DNA from: an uncultured Halomonas sp.
GTDB lineage: Bacteria > Pseudomonadota > Gammaproteobacteria > Pseudomonadales > Halomonadaceae
Direction of reading: 5' to 3'
Length of the DNA stretch: 64,000 nt
NCBI RefSeq assembly: GCF_947493865.1
Contig: NZ_CANLTC010000014.1
Location: 1-64,000 of the forward strand
A model generated the notes under the pieces. That model saw nothing but the letters and a program-made list of their open reading frames with translations. It searched no databases and had not been told where the DNA came from. Shown one piece after another: positions 8,097-18,381 of this stretch. Made by a program: the position numbers and the translations under genes. Numbering within the stretch: position 1 is the stretch's first letter; each line of letters starts with the position of its first letter.

Positions 8097-8888
8097 TCAA
8101 TGGCTGTGGCCATCGTCGTAATGGCCATCTTCGCTCTTGGCACTATCCTTCCTGGCTTCTTCTTCGTCGCCTTCGGAAGCCATCGCCGCTGATGAAGGCT
8201 CATCCGAAGAAGCCTCCTCTTTCTTGGTAGCTGATGACCCCATCATGGCGCTCATATCGCCGTGCTCGTGATCGTGACCATCGTCGGCCTGCCCGCCGGA
8301 GCCCTTGGAGGGCGAGGAGCCCATCATGCTACTCATATCGCCGTGCTCGTGATCGTGGCCGTCATCGGCTTGGCCACTTGAGGCTGTCTTTCCTGGTTCG
8401 ACCAACGCAGTGTACTGCTGCTCCGAGAGCTCGGGCAGCTTCTGCAAAAAGGCTACCATTTCCCAGAGTTCCTGGTCTTTGTGGGTCTCGCCCCAGGCCG
8501 GCATGCCGGTCATCTTGATACCATGCTTGACAATCCAGAACTGCTGCGCCGGGTTGCCGACCTCCCCCGAGGGTAATGCCGGGGGCTTGGGATTGAGCCC
8601 GGCCCGCAGCACTGTCTCTTCGGCACCGGGTTTCATATGACAAGCTACACACAGCGCATCGTAGGAACGCGCTCCCTGAGCAACCATCTCTTGATCGTCG
8701 AGTTTGGGGACTTCAATTTCTTCCGCCCGTGCCTCGACCGAGCTGTGCATGGTGGTGTGCAACGCCCATTGAGTCAGTCCCGTATGGGCGTCGCTGGCCG
8801 CGACGTTATAAAGACCGCTATAGATGAAGGCGACGGCGCCCAGAGCCAGCAGCAGTAACATCAACAACATACCGTATAGCAAACGCAT
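8097..8888 (-). CDS. Cytochrome c with His/Met-rich C-terminal tail
   Basis: A 263-aa protein: an N-terminal membrane anchor (3-23), a monohaem cytochrome c domain with CVACH at 80-84 and distal Met129 in TGMPAW, then a low-complexity tail. The tail carries two near-identical 21-residue repeats (172-192 and 199-219) built around DDGHDHEHGDM, and a final HYDDGHSH. The tail looks like a copper-binding strap. It lies between copB2 and the two-component genes, all leftward. It may accept electrons from the CopA oxidase (inference). Confidence 0.85.
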   Translation of the reverse strand: MRLLYGMLLMLLLLALGAVAFIYSGLYNVAASDAHTGLTQWALHTTMHSSVEARAEEIEVPKLDDQEMVAQGARSYDALCVACHMKPGAEETVLRAGLNPKPPALPSGEVGNPAQQFWIVKHGIKMTGMPAWGETHKDQELWEMVAFLQKLPELSEQQYTALVEPGKTASSGQADDGHDHEHGDMSSMMGSSPSKGSGGQADDGHDHEHGDMSAMMGSSATKKEEASSDEPSSAAMASEGDEEEARKDSAKSEDGHYDDGHSH

Positions 8889-8922
8889 GGAAATTCTCCT
8901 GTCAGGGGGACCACTTGTATTA

Positions 8923-9690
8923 TTAGAACCACATTCTCACGCCGGCAACGACACCGGTACCCTCGGGTTCGTTACCTACTTCTCGAGACATATCGGCAGT
9001 GTCACCATATTGCTTTTGCCAATAGCCGCCGATGTAAGGTGCAAATTTGCGGGAAAACTCGTAGCGTAGCCGCAAGCCGAGGCGTACCGAATTGAGCCCT
9101 TTGCCCACACCGAATTCCGGCACTTCCTGAGCAGCAACGGCGATTTCGGTACGCGGTTGCAGATACGTTCGCTGGGTCAGGCGCAGTTCGTATTCGGCCT
9201 CGAAATCCGCGGACACATCGCCTTCGTCGCTGACACGCAAGCCGGTATCGACCTCGAAGCGATAGGGCATCTGACCGAACAGGCTCAGCACGGCGAAGCC
9301 ACGCTCGGGATGATCGTTCGAGGCAATGCCACCTTGATAACCGACGCCGCCCTGCAGTTCCCAGAAGTCGGCGATCAAGTGGCTATAGAGCAGATCGAGA
9401 GACTCGAACTCGGCGTCCTCGTCATCGCCCTGAATGTTCGCACCTTCACCCTTGATGTAGACACGCTGGATGTCGCCGCCGTACCAGCCCTGAAAATCCC
9501 AGACCACCGCTTCTTCATTCTCGTCGTTCCAGTCGTATTCCAGACGATCAATCAGAAAGGTGCCGAAATAGTGCTCCGTCATCGGCGCTCCCCAGCCGGG
9601 AGGGGCGTCATAGTCATCGGCCTGGGCCGGTACTGCCAGCATCATCGCCAGTGCGCTTGCACCGGCTAATTCTTTTGCAATAAACCGCAT
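8923..9690 (-). CDS. copB: Copper resistance protein B (copy 2)
   Basis: A 255-aa CopB/PcoB-family outer-membrane protein with a signal peptide (1-24, ending VPAQA). It shares the family pattern with copy 1: FLIDRLEYDW, VVWDFQGWYGGD, LRLRYEFSRKFAPYIGGYW and a C-terminal aromatic (RMWF). It is clearly a diverged paralogue rather than a recent duplication. It lies 13 bp after copA2, giving the usual copA-copB order. Confidence 0.9.
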   Translation of the reverse strand: MRFIAKELAGASALAMMLAVPAQADDYDAPPGWGAPMTEHYFGTFLIDRLEYDWNDENEEAVVWDFQGWYGGDIQRVYIKGEGANIQGDDEDAEFESLDLLYSHLIADFWELQGGVGYQGGIASNDHPERGFAVLSLFGQMPYRFEVDTGLRVSDEGDVSADFEAEYELRLTQRTYLQPRTEIAVAAQEVPEFGVGKGLNSVRLGLRLRYEFSRKFAPYIGGYWQKQYGDTADMSREVGNEPEGTGVVAGVRMWF

Positions 9691-9703
9691 CGACTAAAAC
9701 TCC

Positions 9704-11545
9704 TCACGCGACCTTGACGACCCGGAACATGCCGGCATCCATGTGATAAAGCAGATGACAATGAAACGCCCAGCTTCCCGGGGCATCGGCACTGACCAGA
9801 GCGGATACGCGCTCGCCAGGCTTGACGTTCAGGGTATGCTTGCGTGGAATCAGCTCACCGGCGCCATTTTCCAGTTCCATCCACATGCCGTGCAGGTGAA
9901 TGGGATGCTCCATCATGGTGGTATTGAAGAAGATCAACCGCAGACGCTCGCCATGCTCGAAGAGAATGGGACCATCGACCTCGCTGAACTTCTTGCCGTC
10001 AAAGGACCACATGTAGCGTTCCATGTTGCCGGTCAACTGCAGCTCCAGCTCGCGGCCCGGCGGACGCTGGTCCGGCCAGGGGGAGTAGGCTTTGAGGTCA
10101 CTGTAGGTGAGCACATGACGTTCCTGCGGATCGATACCGATTCCCGGCTGGTCATAGCGCGACCCTGGCTGTGCCGACCCGGCGGGCAACAAGCCACCTG
10201 CGGGCGTGACGCCCTGCATGCCCGAGTGGTCCATGCCCTGCATGCCCGAGTGGTCCATGCCCTGCATGCCCGAGTGGTCCATGCCCTGCATGTTCGAGTG
10301 GTCCATGCCCTGCATGTTCGAGTGATCCATGTCCTGCATGTTCGAGTGGTCCATGCCCTGCATGTTCGAGTGGTCCATGCCCTGCATCGCAGAGTGATCC
10401 ATACCGCCATGCCCGGCCATGGCTTCCATGCCACGATCGGCGATCCGGCGACGCACCGGAATGGGGGCCACCATACCCAGGCGTGGTGCGAGGGTGCCCC
10501 GCACATAACCGCTACGGTCCATGGATTCCGCGAAGATCGTATAGGCGCGATCCGTCTCGGGCTCCACGAGCACGTCGTAGGTTTCCGCCACGGCGATACG
10601 GAACTCATCGACCGGCACCGGCTGCACCGGCTGGCCATCGGCGGCGACCACGGTCATCTTCAGGCCAGGGATGCGCACATCGAAATAGCTCATCGCCGAG
10701 CCATTGATCACCCGCAGGCGCAGCTTTTCACCCGGCTTGAACAGCGCCGTCCAATTGTCGTTGGAGGCATGGCCGTTCAACAGATAGGTGTAGGTGCTCC
10801 CGGTGACGTCAGCGATATCCCGGGAACTCATGCGCATCTGCTCCCACATCGAGCGCTGCGCCAGGGTATCGGCAAGGCCGTTTTTCGCTACATCATCGAA
10901 GAAATCAGCGATCGTACGTTCCTGGTAGTTGTAATAGCCTTCCGCCACCTTCAAGTGGCGGAAGACATCCCGGGGGTCCTCATAGGTCCAGTCGGTGAGC
11001 AGCAGTACATGCTCGCGATCGTAGGAGAATGGCTCAGGTTCCGCGGCATCGATGATCATCGGGCCGGCGTGACCGAGTTGCTCCTGCAACCCCGAATGGC
11101 TGTGATACCAGTAGGTGCCGTTCTGATTGACGGGAAAACGCGCGGTGAAGGTTTCTCCCGGCGCGATGCCGGCGAAGCTGAGCCCCGGTACCCCATCCAT
11201 CTCCGGCGGCAGGATCAGGCCGTGCCAGTGCACCGAGGTATCTTCGTCGAGCAGGTTGACGACCCTGAGAGAAGCATCATCGCCTTCGCGCAAGCGAATC
11301 AACGGCCCTGGGCTGGTGCCATTGAGTGTGATCGGGTTAGCCTTTCGGCCAGCGATGGGCAGCGACTCGCGACGCACCGCAAGCGAAATGTCACGGCCCT
11401 GCACGGCGCCATGGGGATAAACATTATTGATGCCACTGGGGTTTGCCCAGGCGGGACGCAGCCCCAGCGCAGCAGTCGACAGGCCCAGGGCGGAGGCCAC
11501 CTTGAGCAACTGACGCCGAGACAGCGTCGATGTCGTCGATACCAT
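9704..11545 (-). CDS. copA: CopA multicopper oxidase (copy 2) with Met/His octapeptide repeats
   Basis: A 613-aa periplasmic multicopper oxidase with a Tat signal (SRRQLLK, 9-15). Copper motifs: HWHG at 106-109, YWYHSH at 145-150, then HPIHLHG and [13 protein letters not shown] near the C-terminus. Between the cupredoxin domains, residues 382-445 are eight copies of an octapeptide MDHS(N/G/A)MQG, a copper-loading loop typical of CopA/PcoA. It heads the leftward unit copA2-copB2-cytochrome-regulator-kinase-cusF-copA1-copB1. Confidence 0.94.
   Translation of the reverse strand: MVSTTSTLSRRQLLKVASALGLSTAALGLRPAWANPSGINNVYPHGAVQGRDISLAVRRESLPIAGRKANPITLNGTSPGPLIRLREGDDASLRVVNLLDEDTSVHWHGLILPPEMDGVPGLSFAGIAPGETFTARFPVNQNGTYWYHSHSGLQEQLGHAGPMIIDAAEPEPFSYDREHVLLLTDWTYEDPRDVFRHLKVAEGYYNYQERTIADFFDDVAKNGLADTLAQRSMWEQMRMSSRDIADVTGSTYTYLLNGHASNDNWTALFKPGEKLRLRVINGSAMSYFDVRIPGLKMTVVAADGQPVQPVPVDEFRIAVAETYDVLVEPETDRAYTIFAESMDRSGYVRGTLAPRLGMVAPIPVRRRIADRGMEAMAGHGGMDHSAMQGMDHSNMQGMDHSNMQDMDHSNMQGMDHSNMQGMDHSGMQGMDHSGMQGMDHSGMQGVTPAGGLLPAGSAQPGSRYDQPGIGIDPQERHVLTYSDLKAYSPWPDQRPPGRELELQLTGNMERYMWSFDGKKFSEVDGPILFEHGERLRLIFFNTTMMEHPIHLHGMWMELENGAGELIPRKHTLNVKPGERVSALVSADAPGSWAFHCHLLYHMDAGMFRVVKVA
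10211..10402 (-). repeat. Eight 24-bp tandem repeats inside copA2
   Basis: Encodes the MDHSxMQG octapeptide eight times. The copies are nearly identical in DNA, so slippage or recombination could change the copy number between strains. Confidence 0.9.
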
Positions 11546-11591
11546 GGTACGATTTCCTGACGAATAAATGATCGTCAGTCTGGCGTAGCAT

Positions 11592-11608
11592 GCTGAAAAT
11601 AAGCTGAA
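11592..11608 (-). promoter_or_regulatory. Candidate operator TTCAGC-N5-TTCAGC upstream of copA2 (site A)
   Basis: On the minus strand TTCAGC-TTATT-TTCAGC, centred about 55 bp before the copA2 start. It is the cleanest copy of the motif found three times in the island. Confidence 0.5.
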
Positions 11609-11616
11609 TCCCGTCT

Positions 11617-13143
11617 CTACAGTAGATGTTCGATGCCCAGCAGGCTGAGCATCAAGGCCTTGAAACGGCGCGTGAAACTGCCCGGCTCCTCGGTCAGGGC
11701 CACCATTCGCCCATCCACTTGGGTGTGCCAGACCAGCCCTCCCTCATCGCGCAACCCAAGGGCGTAACTGCGCCTCGGATCCATGCCGTGGCGAGCCTGG
11801 GCCCAGAGCTGACGCGTCAATTTCGGACTATCGATCAGCAACCCTACCTCGCTGTTCCACCACACCGCGCGAGGATCGGCGTTGAGCGACCCCACGAACA
11901 GACGCCGTTCGTCAAAGGCCATGGCCTTGGTGTGCAGACTCGATATCTTTCCGCTTTTCGGCTTGACCTCTCCCCGCTCGGGATTGGCGCGCAACTCGTA
12001 GAGTCGTGCGCCGTTGGCCAGCAGTTCGGGACGCCACGGCGCGTAAGCGCTGTGCAGGGAGGGCAAATCCGTGGCCTCCAGGGCATTGGTCAGAATCGTC
12101 ACCTCGATACCGCGTCGCGAGAGCTGCGCCTGATAGTCGATGCTGGCCTGGGTGGGAATGACGTATGGTGAAACGATCAGCAGGCGTCGTTCCAACTGGC
12201 GGAAGGCATCACCCAACTGACCCAACAGCGTCGAACCAAGGGCGGGGTAACCGACATTGGCAAGCTTATCGGGCAAGTCCCACAAGGCGATGGCCGGAGC
12301 CCAGGTCAACGATCCCAGCAGGGCGTCCAGACCGCCGACGAGACGATGCTTCACCAGCAGTTCACCCTCTGGCGCAGGACGTGCCTCGGTGTGTATCACG
12401 AGTTCGCGCCAGGCTCTGGCCGACGCCCGCTCGAAACGCTCGATCGGCACCGCCAGTGGGTGGTTCCAGTAGGCATCGAAGCTTGCCGAAAGAGCGTTCA
12501 CCGTGGGCCCCACCGCTACCACGTCGAGGTCGTCGAAATTGTTTTCGTCGGCGATGGCGAAATATTCATCGGCCAGGTTACGCCCACCCGTGATGGCCAC
12601 GGCGTTGTCCGTCAACCATAACTTGTTGTGCATGCGTTGATGGAGACGTTCGAAATCGGCCACCAGCGCCAGATGGTAGGACAGCCAGAAGCTCCGCCCC
12701 ACGGGGATCGGATTGAACAGCCGCACCTGGACGTTGGCATGGCTGGCGAAAGCGGCCAGCAGTTCCTGCTTGCCGAGGCTGGCGGTATCGTCCAAAAGCA
12801 GGCGCACGCGCACGCCACGCTCTGCCGCCTTGAGCATGCGTTCGAGCAGTGCGCGACCGGCGTGGTCGTCCTCGAAAATGTAGCTCTGTACGTCCAGGGT
12901 CTTCTGCGCATGGTTGGCCAGGGATGTCCGCAGGGCGAAGGCTTCGCGGCCATCGCTGAGCAGGCGCACGCCATTCGCTGCTTCCTGACCCTGGCTCGCC
13001 TGATCGGCCCAGGCACCCAAAAACGTCGACTTCACCGCCGCCGACGGCAGCGCCGTCGAGGGTTGCCGGTTCACATCGACCGTGCCGCAGCCGGACAGCA
13101 GCATACCGAACAACAGCGGAAGGAGTTGCTTTGCCAGTTTCAC
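11617..13143 (-). CDS. Phospholipase D-family lipoprotein (ClsC/cardiolipin synthase-like)
   Basis: A 508-aa protein with two HKD motifs: His172/Lys174/Asp179 (HNKLWLTD) and His404/Lys406/Asp411 (HTKAMAFD), as in PLD-type phosphatidyltransferases. A lipobox (LLSGC, Cys19) predicts a lipoprotein. Length and layout resemble ClsC, which makes cardiolipin from phosphatidylglycerol and phosphatidylethanolamine; the exact substrate cannot be read from sequence. The likely start is GTG. It is downstream of nothing obvious and 71 bp before the copA2 promoter side. Confidence 0.82.
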   Translation of the reverse strand: MKLAKQLLPLLFGMLLSGCGTVDVNRQPSTALPSAAVKSTFLGAWADQASQGQEAANGVRLLSDGREAFALRTSLANHAQKTLDVQSYIFEDDHAGRALLERMLKAAERGVRVRLLLDDTASLGKQELLAAFASHANVQVRLFNPIPVGRSFWLSYHLALVADFERLHQRMHNKLWLTDNAVAITGGRNLADEYFAIADENNFDDLDVVAVGPTVNALSASFDAYWNHPLAVPIERFERASARAWRELVIHTEARPAPEGELLVKHRLVGGLDALLGSLTWAPAIALWDLPDKLANVGYPALGSTLLGQLGDAFRQLERRLLIVSPYVIPTQASIDYQAQLSRRGIEVTILTNALEATDLPSLHSAYAPWRPELLANGARLYELRANPERGEVKPKSGKISSLHTKAMAFDERRLFVGSLNADPRAVWWNSEVGLLIDSPKLTRQLWAQARHGMDPRRSYALGLRDEGGLVWHTQVDGRMVALTEEPGSFTRRFKALMLSLLGIEHLL

Positions 13144-13155
13144 GTAAACGCCAAT

Positions 13156-13178
13156 TTACTAAAGTTAACTCAAAGTAA
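13156..13178. promoter_or_regulatory. Imperfect palindrome upstream of PLD gene
   Basis: Outer arms TTACT/AGTAA around a perfect AGTTAACT core, 13-35 bp before the PLD start codon. It could be an operator covering the promoter; the regulator is unknown. Confidence 0.3.
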
Positions 13179-13233
13179 CATATGTTTTGAGTTTTGCGAA
13201 CCATGTGCCACCAGCAGCGAGGACTCCTCTCCT

Positions 13234-14475
13234 TCAGCCAGGCTCTTTATCGAGTATCCGCTGCACGACATGCCCGATCGATAGCCCCTGAACCAGGATC
13301 GAGAAAAGTACGATGATATAGGTTACGGTGAGCAGCATGTCCCGCGCTTCGCCGCTGGGAATGGCCAGGGCCAGGGCCACGGAAATACCGCCGCGAAGGC
13401 CGCCCCAGGTCAGTATCCTGGCCGATCCTTTACGAAAGCCCAGCTGTGTGCGCAGCAGCATGACCGGCAGGCCGATCGTGGAGAAACGCACGGCCAGCAT
13501 GATGGCGATCAATCCTGCGCCGACCCATAAGAGGCCGGATTCAAAGGGTATCAGCAATACCTCGAGGCCGATGAGCACGAACAGCAGGGTGTTGAGGATT
13601 TCATCGATCAGCTCCCAGAAGGCATCGAGCTGTTCGCGAGTAATATCCGACATGGCGCTCTTGCGTGCCTTGTTACCCACCAGCAAGCCCGCGACTACCA
13701 TGGCAATCGGCCCCGAGGCGTGCAGTTCCAGCGCCAGCGCATAGCCTCCCAGCACCACGGCCAGAGAGATGAGTACCTCGATACGGTATTCATCGATACT
13801 GCGCATCAACCAATAGGCCAAGCCCCCGACCACGAGGCCCAGGGCAATACCCCCACCGGCCTCGATCAGAAACAGCTTGCCCGCGTGAGTAAACGTCAGC
13901 GCCTCGCTGCCCGTGGCGGCGCCTAGCAGCAAGGTAAAGACCACCACCGCCACGCCATCGTTGAACAGCGACTCACCGACGATGCGCAGCTCCAGGTCCA
14001 CCGGTGCCTTGGCCTGGCGCAGGATACCCAGCACCGCAATGGGATCGGTGGGGGAAGTCAGTGCACCGAAGACCAGGCAGTACATCCAGGGCACCGAGAA
14101 GCCGAACAGGCCGAGTAGATAATAAGCGGCAGCGCCAATGGTGAGAGTCGAGATCACCACGCCGAAAGTGGCCAGGAATCCGATCGACCAGCGGTAGCGC
14201 TTGAGCCGATCCAGGTCCACGTGTAGAGCGCCGGCAAAAAGCAAAAACGACAGCATGCCGTCCATCAGCAGCTTGTTGAAGTCGATCTGCGCCAGCAGGC
14301 TTTCAGCGTGGTCCTCGAAGGCGGTATAGCCCAACCAGGACAAGCCATGCATCCCGGCGGAGAGCGCAAGGGCAATGGCCATGACGCCGATGGTGGTGGG
14401 CAAGCGAATGAACTGATGATTGAGCCAGGCGAAAAGTGCCGTGAGCGAGACGATGATTGCGATGAGATTCAGCAT
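13234..14475 (-). CDS. Sodium/proton antiporter, CPA1 family
   Basis: A 413-aa integral membrane protein with about 12 hydrophobic segments. CPA1 features are visible: FGALTSPTDPIAVLGILR (membrane-centre Thr-Asp-Pro), GESLFNDGVAVVVFTLLLG (the ND pair of NhaP/NHE exchangers) and ILTWGGLRGGISVALALAIP. It probably exchanges Na+ or K+ for H+ at the inner membrane, which would suit a halophile. Cation specificity cannot be assigned. No long cytoplasmic tail is present. Confidence 0.88.
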   Translation of the reverse strand: MLNLIAIIVSLTALFAWLNHQFIRLPTTIGVMAIALALSAGMHGLSWLGYTAFEDHAESLLAQIDFNKLLMDGMLSFLLFAGALHVDLDRLKRYRWSIGFLATFGVVISTLTIGAAAYYLLGLFGFSVPWMYCLVFGALTSPTDPIAVLGILRQAKAPVDLELRIVGESLFNDGVAVVVFTLLLGAATGSEALTFTHAGKLFLIEAGGGIALGLVVGGLAYWLMRSIDEYRIEVLISLAVVLGGYALALELHASGPIAMVVAGLLVGNKARKSAMSDITREQLDAFWELIDEILNTLLFVLIGLEVLLIPFESGLLWVGAGLIAIMLAVRFSTIGLPVMLLRTQLGFRKGSARILTWGGLRGGISVALALAIPSGEARDMLLTVTYIIVLFSILVQGLSIGHVVQRILDKEPG

Positions 14476-14536
14476 GCGCCTTCCTTTACCTTCGTTTTTC
14501 AGGACCGGCCATGCCAGTACGGCAATCAGAATACTA

Positions 14537-14569
14537 TAAAAAAACGCCGCCCGAAGGCGGCGTTTTTAT
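14537..14569. terminator. Bidirectional-looking terminator after ahcY
   Basis: CGCCGCC-CGAA-GGCGGCG hairpin with A-run on one side and T-run on the other. It ends the leftward ahcY transcript. Confidence 0.85.
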
Positions 14570-14598
14570 AGGTTACAACGCTGAATCAGCGAACCTTC

Positions 14599-16008
14599 TT
14601 AGTAGCGGTATTCGTCGGGCTTGAACGGCCCCTCCGCGGATAGCCCCGTATACTTGGCCTGCTCGTCACTCAGCTTGGTAATCACACCGCCGAAGCCTTC
14701 CACCATGTAACGGGCGACCTCTTCATCAAGGTGCTTGGGCAATACGGTCAAGGTCAAACCACTGGCCTTGTCGTCGTCCGAAAGATCGGCATAGCGCCGC
14801 TCGAACAGATGAATCTGCGCCAGCACCTGGTTGGCAAAGGAGCCATCCATGATCCGCGACGGGTGACCCGTGGCATTGCCCAGGTTCACAAGGCGGCCTT
14901 CGGAAAGCAGGATCAGATAGTCGCTGCTTTCCGGGTCGAAGTCACCGGGCTTGCTGTCGCGATAGATCTTGTGCACCTGGGGCTTGACCTCTTCCCAGTG
15001 CCACTGCTTGCGCATATAGCCGGTGTCGATCTCGCTATCGAAGTGACCGATGTTGCATACCACCGCGCCTTTCTTGAGCGCCTTGAGCATCGGCGCATCG
15101 CAGGCGTTGACGTTACCGGTGCAGGTCACTACCAGGTCGATCTTGCCCAGCAAGGCCTTATCGACGCTTTCGCCGCCCTGATTGACGCCATCCTGGTAAG
15201 GCGACACCACCTCGAAGCCGTCCATGCAGGCCTGCATGGCACAGATCGGATCGATCTCGGTGACCTTGACGATCATGCCCTCCTGACGCAAGGATGCCGC
15301 GGAGCCCTTGCCTACATCGCCATAACCGACCACCAGGGCCTGCTTGCCGGAGAGCAGATGATCGAGGCCACGCTTGATGGCATCGTTCAAGCTGTGACGG
15401 CAGCCGTACTTGTTGTCGTTCTTGGACTTGGTCACCGCGTCGTTGACGTTGATCGCCGGCACCTTGAGGGTGCTGTCCCGCAGCATTTCCTGCAGACGAT
15501 GTACGCCAGTAGTAGTCTCTTCGGAAATACCATGAATGTTGTTCAAAAGCTCCGGGTACTTGTCATGCAGAAGCCCGGTCAGATCACCGCCGTCGTCCAG
15601 CACCATGTTGGGGGTCCAGCCGTCGGCGCTTTTCACGGTCTGCTCGATGCACCACCAGAACTCCTCTTCGGTCTCGCCTTTCCAGGCGAATACCGGGATG
15701 CCCGCGGCGGCGATGGCGGCGGCGGCCTGATCCTGAGTCGAGAAGATGTTGCAGGAGGACCAGCGCACGGACGCACCCAGCTCGATCAGGGTCTCGATCA
15801 GAACAGCCGTCTGGATGGTCATGTGAATACAGCCGGCAATACGGGCGCCGGCCAGCGGCTGCTGATCGCGATACTTGGCACGGATCTTCATCAATGCCGG
15901 CATTTCGGTTTCGGCGATACGAATCTCGCGCCGACCCCAATCCGCCAGGGAAATATCGGCAACCTTATAATCCTGAGTGGCAGCGTCGGAGTTTGCCATT
16001 GCTGTCAT
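14599..16008 (-). CDS. ahcY: Adenosylhomocysteinase
   Basis: A 469-aa S-adenosylhomocysteine hydrolase (SAH to adenosine plus homocysteine) with bound NAD. The NAD-binding segment [16 protein letters not shown] and the family signatures [13 protein letters not shown] and [10 protein letters not shown] are visible, and the C-terminus ends in the expected KPDEYRY. The start at 16008 (MTAMANSD) is supported by GGAGTAAG upstream. An SAH riboswitch immediately precedes it. With metK about 700 bp upstream on the same strand it forms the activated-methyl cycle part of the window. Confidence 0.97.
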   Translation of the reverse strand: MTAMANSDAATQDYKVADISLADWGRREIRIAETEMPALMKIRAKYRDQQPLAGARIAGCIHMTIQTAVLIETLIELGASVRWSSCNIFSTQDQAAAAIAAAGIPVFAWKGETEEEFWWCIEQTVKSADGWTPNMVLDDGGDLTGLLHDKYPELLNNIHGISEETTTGVHRLQEMLRDSTLKVPAINVNDAVTKSKNDNKYGCRHSLNDAIKRGLDHLLSGKQALVVGYGDVGKGSAASLRQEGMIVKVTEIDPICAMQACMDGFEVVSPYQDGVNQGGESVDKALLGKIDLVVTCTGNVNACDAPMLKALKKGAVVCNIGHFDSEIDTGYMRKQWHWEEVKPQVHKIYRDSKPGDFDPESSDYLILLSEGRLVNLGNATGHPSRIMDGSFANQVLAQIHLFERRYADLSDDDKASGLTLTVLPKHLDEEVARYMVEGFGGVITKLSDEQAKYTGLSAEGPFKPDEYRY

Positions 16009-16029
16009 CGTCTTACTCCATTCCGGGGA

Positions 16030-16105
16030 ATGGGCGCCGTTGCATTTGCGACAACCTGTCCGAGCCTCGCACATGAATTTTCATGCACTGCAGCGCCCCT
16101 CGGAC
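16030..16105 (-). ncRNA. SAH riboswitch upstream of ahcY
   Basis: On the minus strand a CCGAG...CTCGG stem encloses GGGGCGCTGCAG, and the 3' part ends in GCAACGGCGCCC. The GGGCGC and GCGCCC segments can pair as the pseudoknot of the known SAH riboswitch class, which switches ahcY on when S-adenosylhomocysteine accumulates. The inner hairpin CATGAAAATTCATG is a variable stem. The element ends about 20 nt before the start codon. Confidence 0.9.
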
Positions 16106-16288
16106 AGCAGCAACAGGGCGCCAATGAGGCATTGGCGCCGGGCAAGTTCACTACACTATGCGTTCTTTTTCAACGTTGACCTGCCCAATCACCCATATAG
16201 GCAGCATCGAATAGAAGAAAGGCGACTATCGCTAGCCGCCTTCTTGAACATCGGCACTTGTCAGTAAAGCTGAAACGCGTTGAGCATC

Positions 16289-16573
16289 TTAATTCGTGCT
16301 TTCTTTCGGCGTGTCTTCGGCGCTGGCCTTGGGCTGGCTTTGATTATCCTGACCAGAGGACTGGGACTGGTCGTTCTGCGGTGTTTTCGTGCCGCTAGCG
16401 CTTGCGTTGGTATCGTCGCCATCGATAGCGTCATTGTCATCCGGGATTGGCTCGGATTGGTTGGTGGCGGATTCCGTCGTGGTTTCGGTCTCGGATTCGT
16501 CATCGCCACACCCAGCGAGCAGTAGGCCGGAGAGTATAAGCGCGGCAAACAACGTGATCTTGCGGTTTTCCAT
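16289..16573 (-). CDS. Small acidic, low-complexity lipoprotein
   Basis: A 94-aa protein with a lipoprotein signal (LLLAGC, Cys22). The mature part is rich in Asp, Glu, Ser, Thr, Asn and Gln with no recognisable fold. Such acidic disordered lipoproteins are common in halophilic gammaproteobacteria. Function unknown. It lies alone between ahcY and metK. Confidence 0.65.
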   Translation of the reverse strand: MENRKITLFAALILSGLLLAGCGDDESETETTTESATNQSEPIPDDNDAIDGDDTNASASGTKTPQNDQSQSSGQDNQSQPKASAEDTPKESTN

Positions 16574-16752
16574 GATTCACATCCTCATATCCATTCGAAC
16601 GGATTATTTCGCCAGTGACTATGAGCCTAAATCCACAAAGGCGTCCAGAACCATGCGAAAAAGTTCACTTTTGTGCCTCTAAATGCACAGATTGTCGCCA
16701 ATTCTGTACATTTGCTGTTGCTAAATAACGACACACGGCGCCTGTCAGGCTT

Positions 16753-17973
16753 TTAAAGTTCCGCTGCGGCACGCAACGCTTCCGCCTTGTCGAGCTTCTC
16801 CCAGGGGAAGGCGGTGAAGGTCTCGGTGTGCGACTCGCCGTGCACGTCCTTCCAGGTATAGCTGTGCTCAAAAGGCTCGCGGCCGAAGTGGCCATAGGCA
16901 GCAGTAAGCCGATACATGGGGTGTTGCAGATCGAGCATACGCGAAATGGCAAAGGGCCGTAGATCGAAATGCTCCCGCACCAGCTCGACGATCCTGTCGT
17001 CGCTGATGCGTGCGGTGCCAAAGGTATTGATCGCCACGGAGGTAGGCTCGGCGACGCCGATGGCATAAGAAACCTGGATCTCGCACTTGTCCGCAAGCCC
17101 GGCGGCGACCAGATTCTTGGCCACGTAGCGTCCGGCATAGGCAGCGCTACGATCGACCTTGGATGGGTCCTTGCCGGAAAACGCTCCGCCACCGTGGCGC
17201 GCCATGCCGCCATAGGTATCGACGATGATCTTGCGCCCGGTCAAGCCACAGTCTCCCACGGGCCCACCAATGACGAACTTGCCGGTAGGATTGATGTGGT
17301 ACTGGGTCTTGTCGGTTAACCATTCTGCCGGCAGTACCTGCTCGATGATCTCGCGCTTGACCATCTTGCGCAGATCTTCCTGGGCGATATCCGGATCGTG
17401 CTGGGTGGAGAGCACCACCGCCTCTACCGCCTGGGGCTTGCCATCGTCGCCATAGCGAAAGCTCACCTGACTCTTGGCGTCTGGCCGCAGCCAGGGCAGC
17501 ATGCCGTTCTTGCGCAGCTCCGCTTGGCGCTCGACCAGTCGATGAGCGTAATGGATCGGCGCGGGCATGTAGGTGTCGGTCTCATTGGTCGCATAGCCGA
17601 ACATCAGCCCTTGGTCACCGGCGCCCTGATCTTCCGGCTTGCTGCGATCGACGCCCTGAGCAATATCCACGCTCTGCTTGCCGATCAGATTGAGCACGCC
17701 GCAGGTCTCGCCATCAAAACCGACGTCGGAGGAGTTGTAGCCGATCTCAAGGATCACCTCGCGCACCAGCTCTTCGAGATCGACCCAGGCCGAGGTGCTG
17801 ATCTCGCCGGCAACGATTGCCACCCCGGTCTTGACCAGGGTTTCACAGGCGACCCGCGCCTGCTTGTCCCGGGCAATGATGGCATCGAGTACCGCATCGG
17901 ATATCTGATCGGCGATCTTGTCGGGATGCCCCTCGGATACGGATTCAGACGTAAATAGAGAATATTCGCTCAT
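16753..17973 (-). CDS. metK: S-adenosylmethionine synthase
   Basis: A 406-aa methionine adenosyltransferase making SAM from methionine and ATP. Signatures: [20 protein letters not shown] at 6-25, the hexapeptide GAGDQG ([16 protein letters not shown]) and [19 protein letters not shown] near 275. It is about 20 residues longer than the E. coli enzyme, mostly at the C-terminus. It is transcribed away from tkt; no SAM riboswitch was recognised upstream. Confidence 0.97.
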   Translation of the reverse strand: MSEYSLFTSESVSEGHPDKIADQISDAVLDAIIARDKQARVACETLVKTGVAIVAGEISTSAWVDLEELVREVILEIGYNSSDVGFDGETCGVLNLIGKQSVDIAQGVDRSKPEDQGAGDQGLMFGYATNETDTYMPAPIHYAHRLVERQAELRKNGMLPWLRPDAKSQVSFRYGDDGKPQAVEAVVLSTQHDPDIAQEDLRKMVKREIIEQVLPAEWLTDKTQYHINPTGKFVIGGPVGDCGLTGRKIIVDTYGGMARHGGGAFSGKDPSKVDRSAAYAGRYVAKNLVAAGLADKCEIQVSYAIGVAEPTSVAINTFGTARISDDRIVELVREHFDLRPFAISRMLDLQHPMYRLTAAYGHFGREPFEHSYTWKDVHGESHTETFTAFPWEKLDKAEALRAAAEL

Positions 17974-18381
17974 GGCCTATTCGAGCCTCCTTGGCACCCC
18001 TTCGCGGGTGACGAAAAATGCAGTCAAACGATCACGCAGTTACGGACGGTGAAATCCGCCGCAAGCGCAGACAGTTTCAAACAAGGCCTTTTCATACTGG
18101 GCCTTTTCTCGCGAGCCCTTGGCCTGAAGGCAAAAAGTCTACACGCTCCCCCGGCGGCTGCCTAGCAGAGCGCCAACGGCTTCTTCCAGGGTTGCCCTCA
18201 TCCTCTTCCACAGTGAAATCCGTGTCCGGCATTTGATGGATATACGCAACTCGGCGACAATAATCCCCCGGTTTTCATGCCGGCACTTGTCCGGCACCAC
18301 CCCATCGAACGGATAGTGGTGGCCATTTCGCTGCGCTGTACTACTATCGCTGTTCATTTGCCCTAGGCGAGGAGCTTTACG
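17974..18381. other. 408-bp divergent metK/tkt intergenic region
   Basis: Must hold both promoters. No riboswitch, repeat or small gene could be supported here. Confidence 0.5.

Noticed and set aside
9743..11560. 605-codon open frame opposite copA copy 2
   Set aside because: Same shadow effect; its His/Val/Arg repeats mirror the MDHSxMQG DNA repeats.
14731..16179. 482-codon frame opposite ahcY
   Set aside because: AhcY is unmistakable and the antisense frame crosses the SAH riboswitch.
17974..18381. SAM riboswitch upstream of metK
   Set aside because: No conserved core of any SAM riboswitch class could be recognised.
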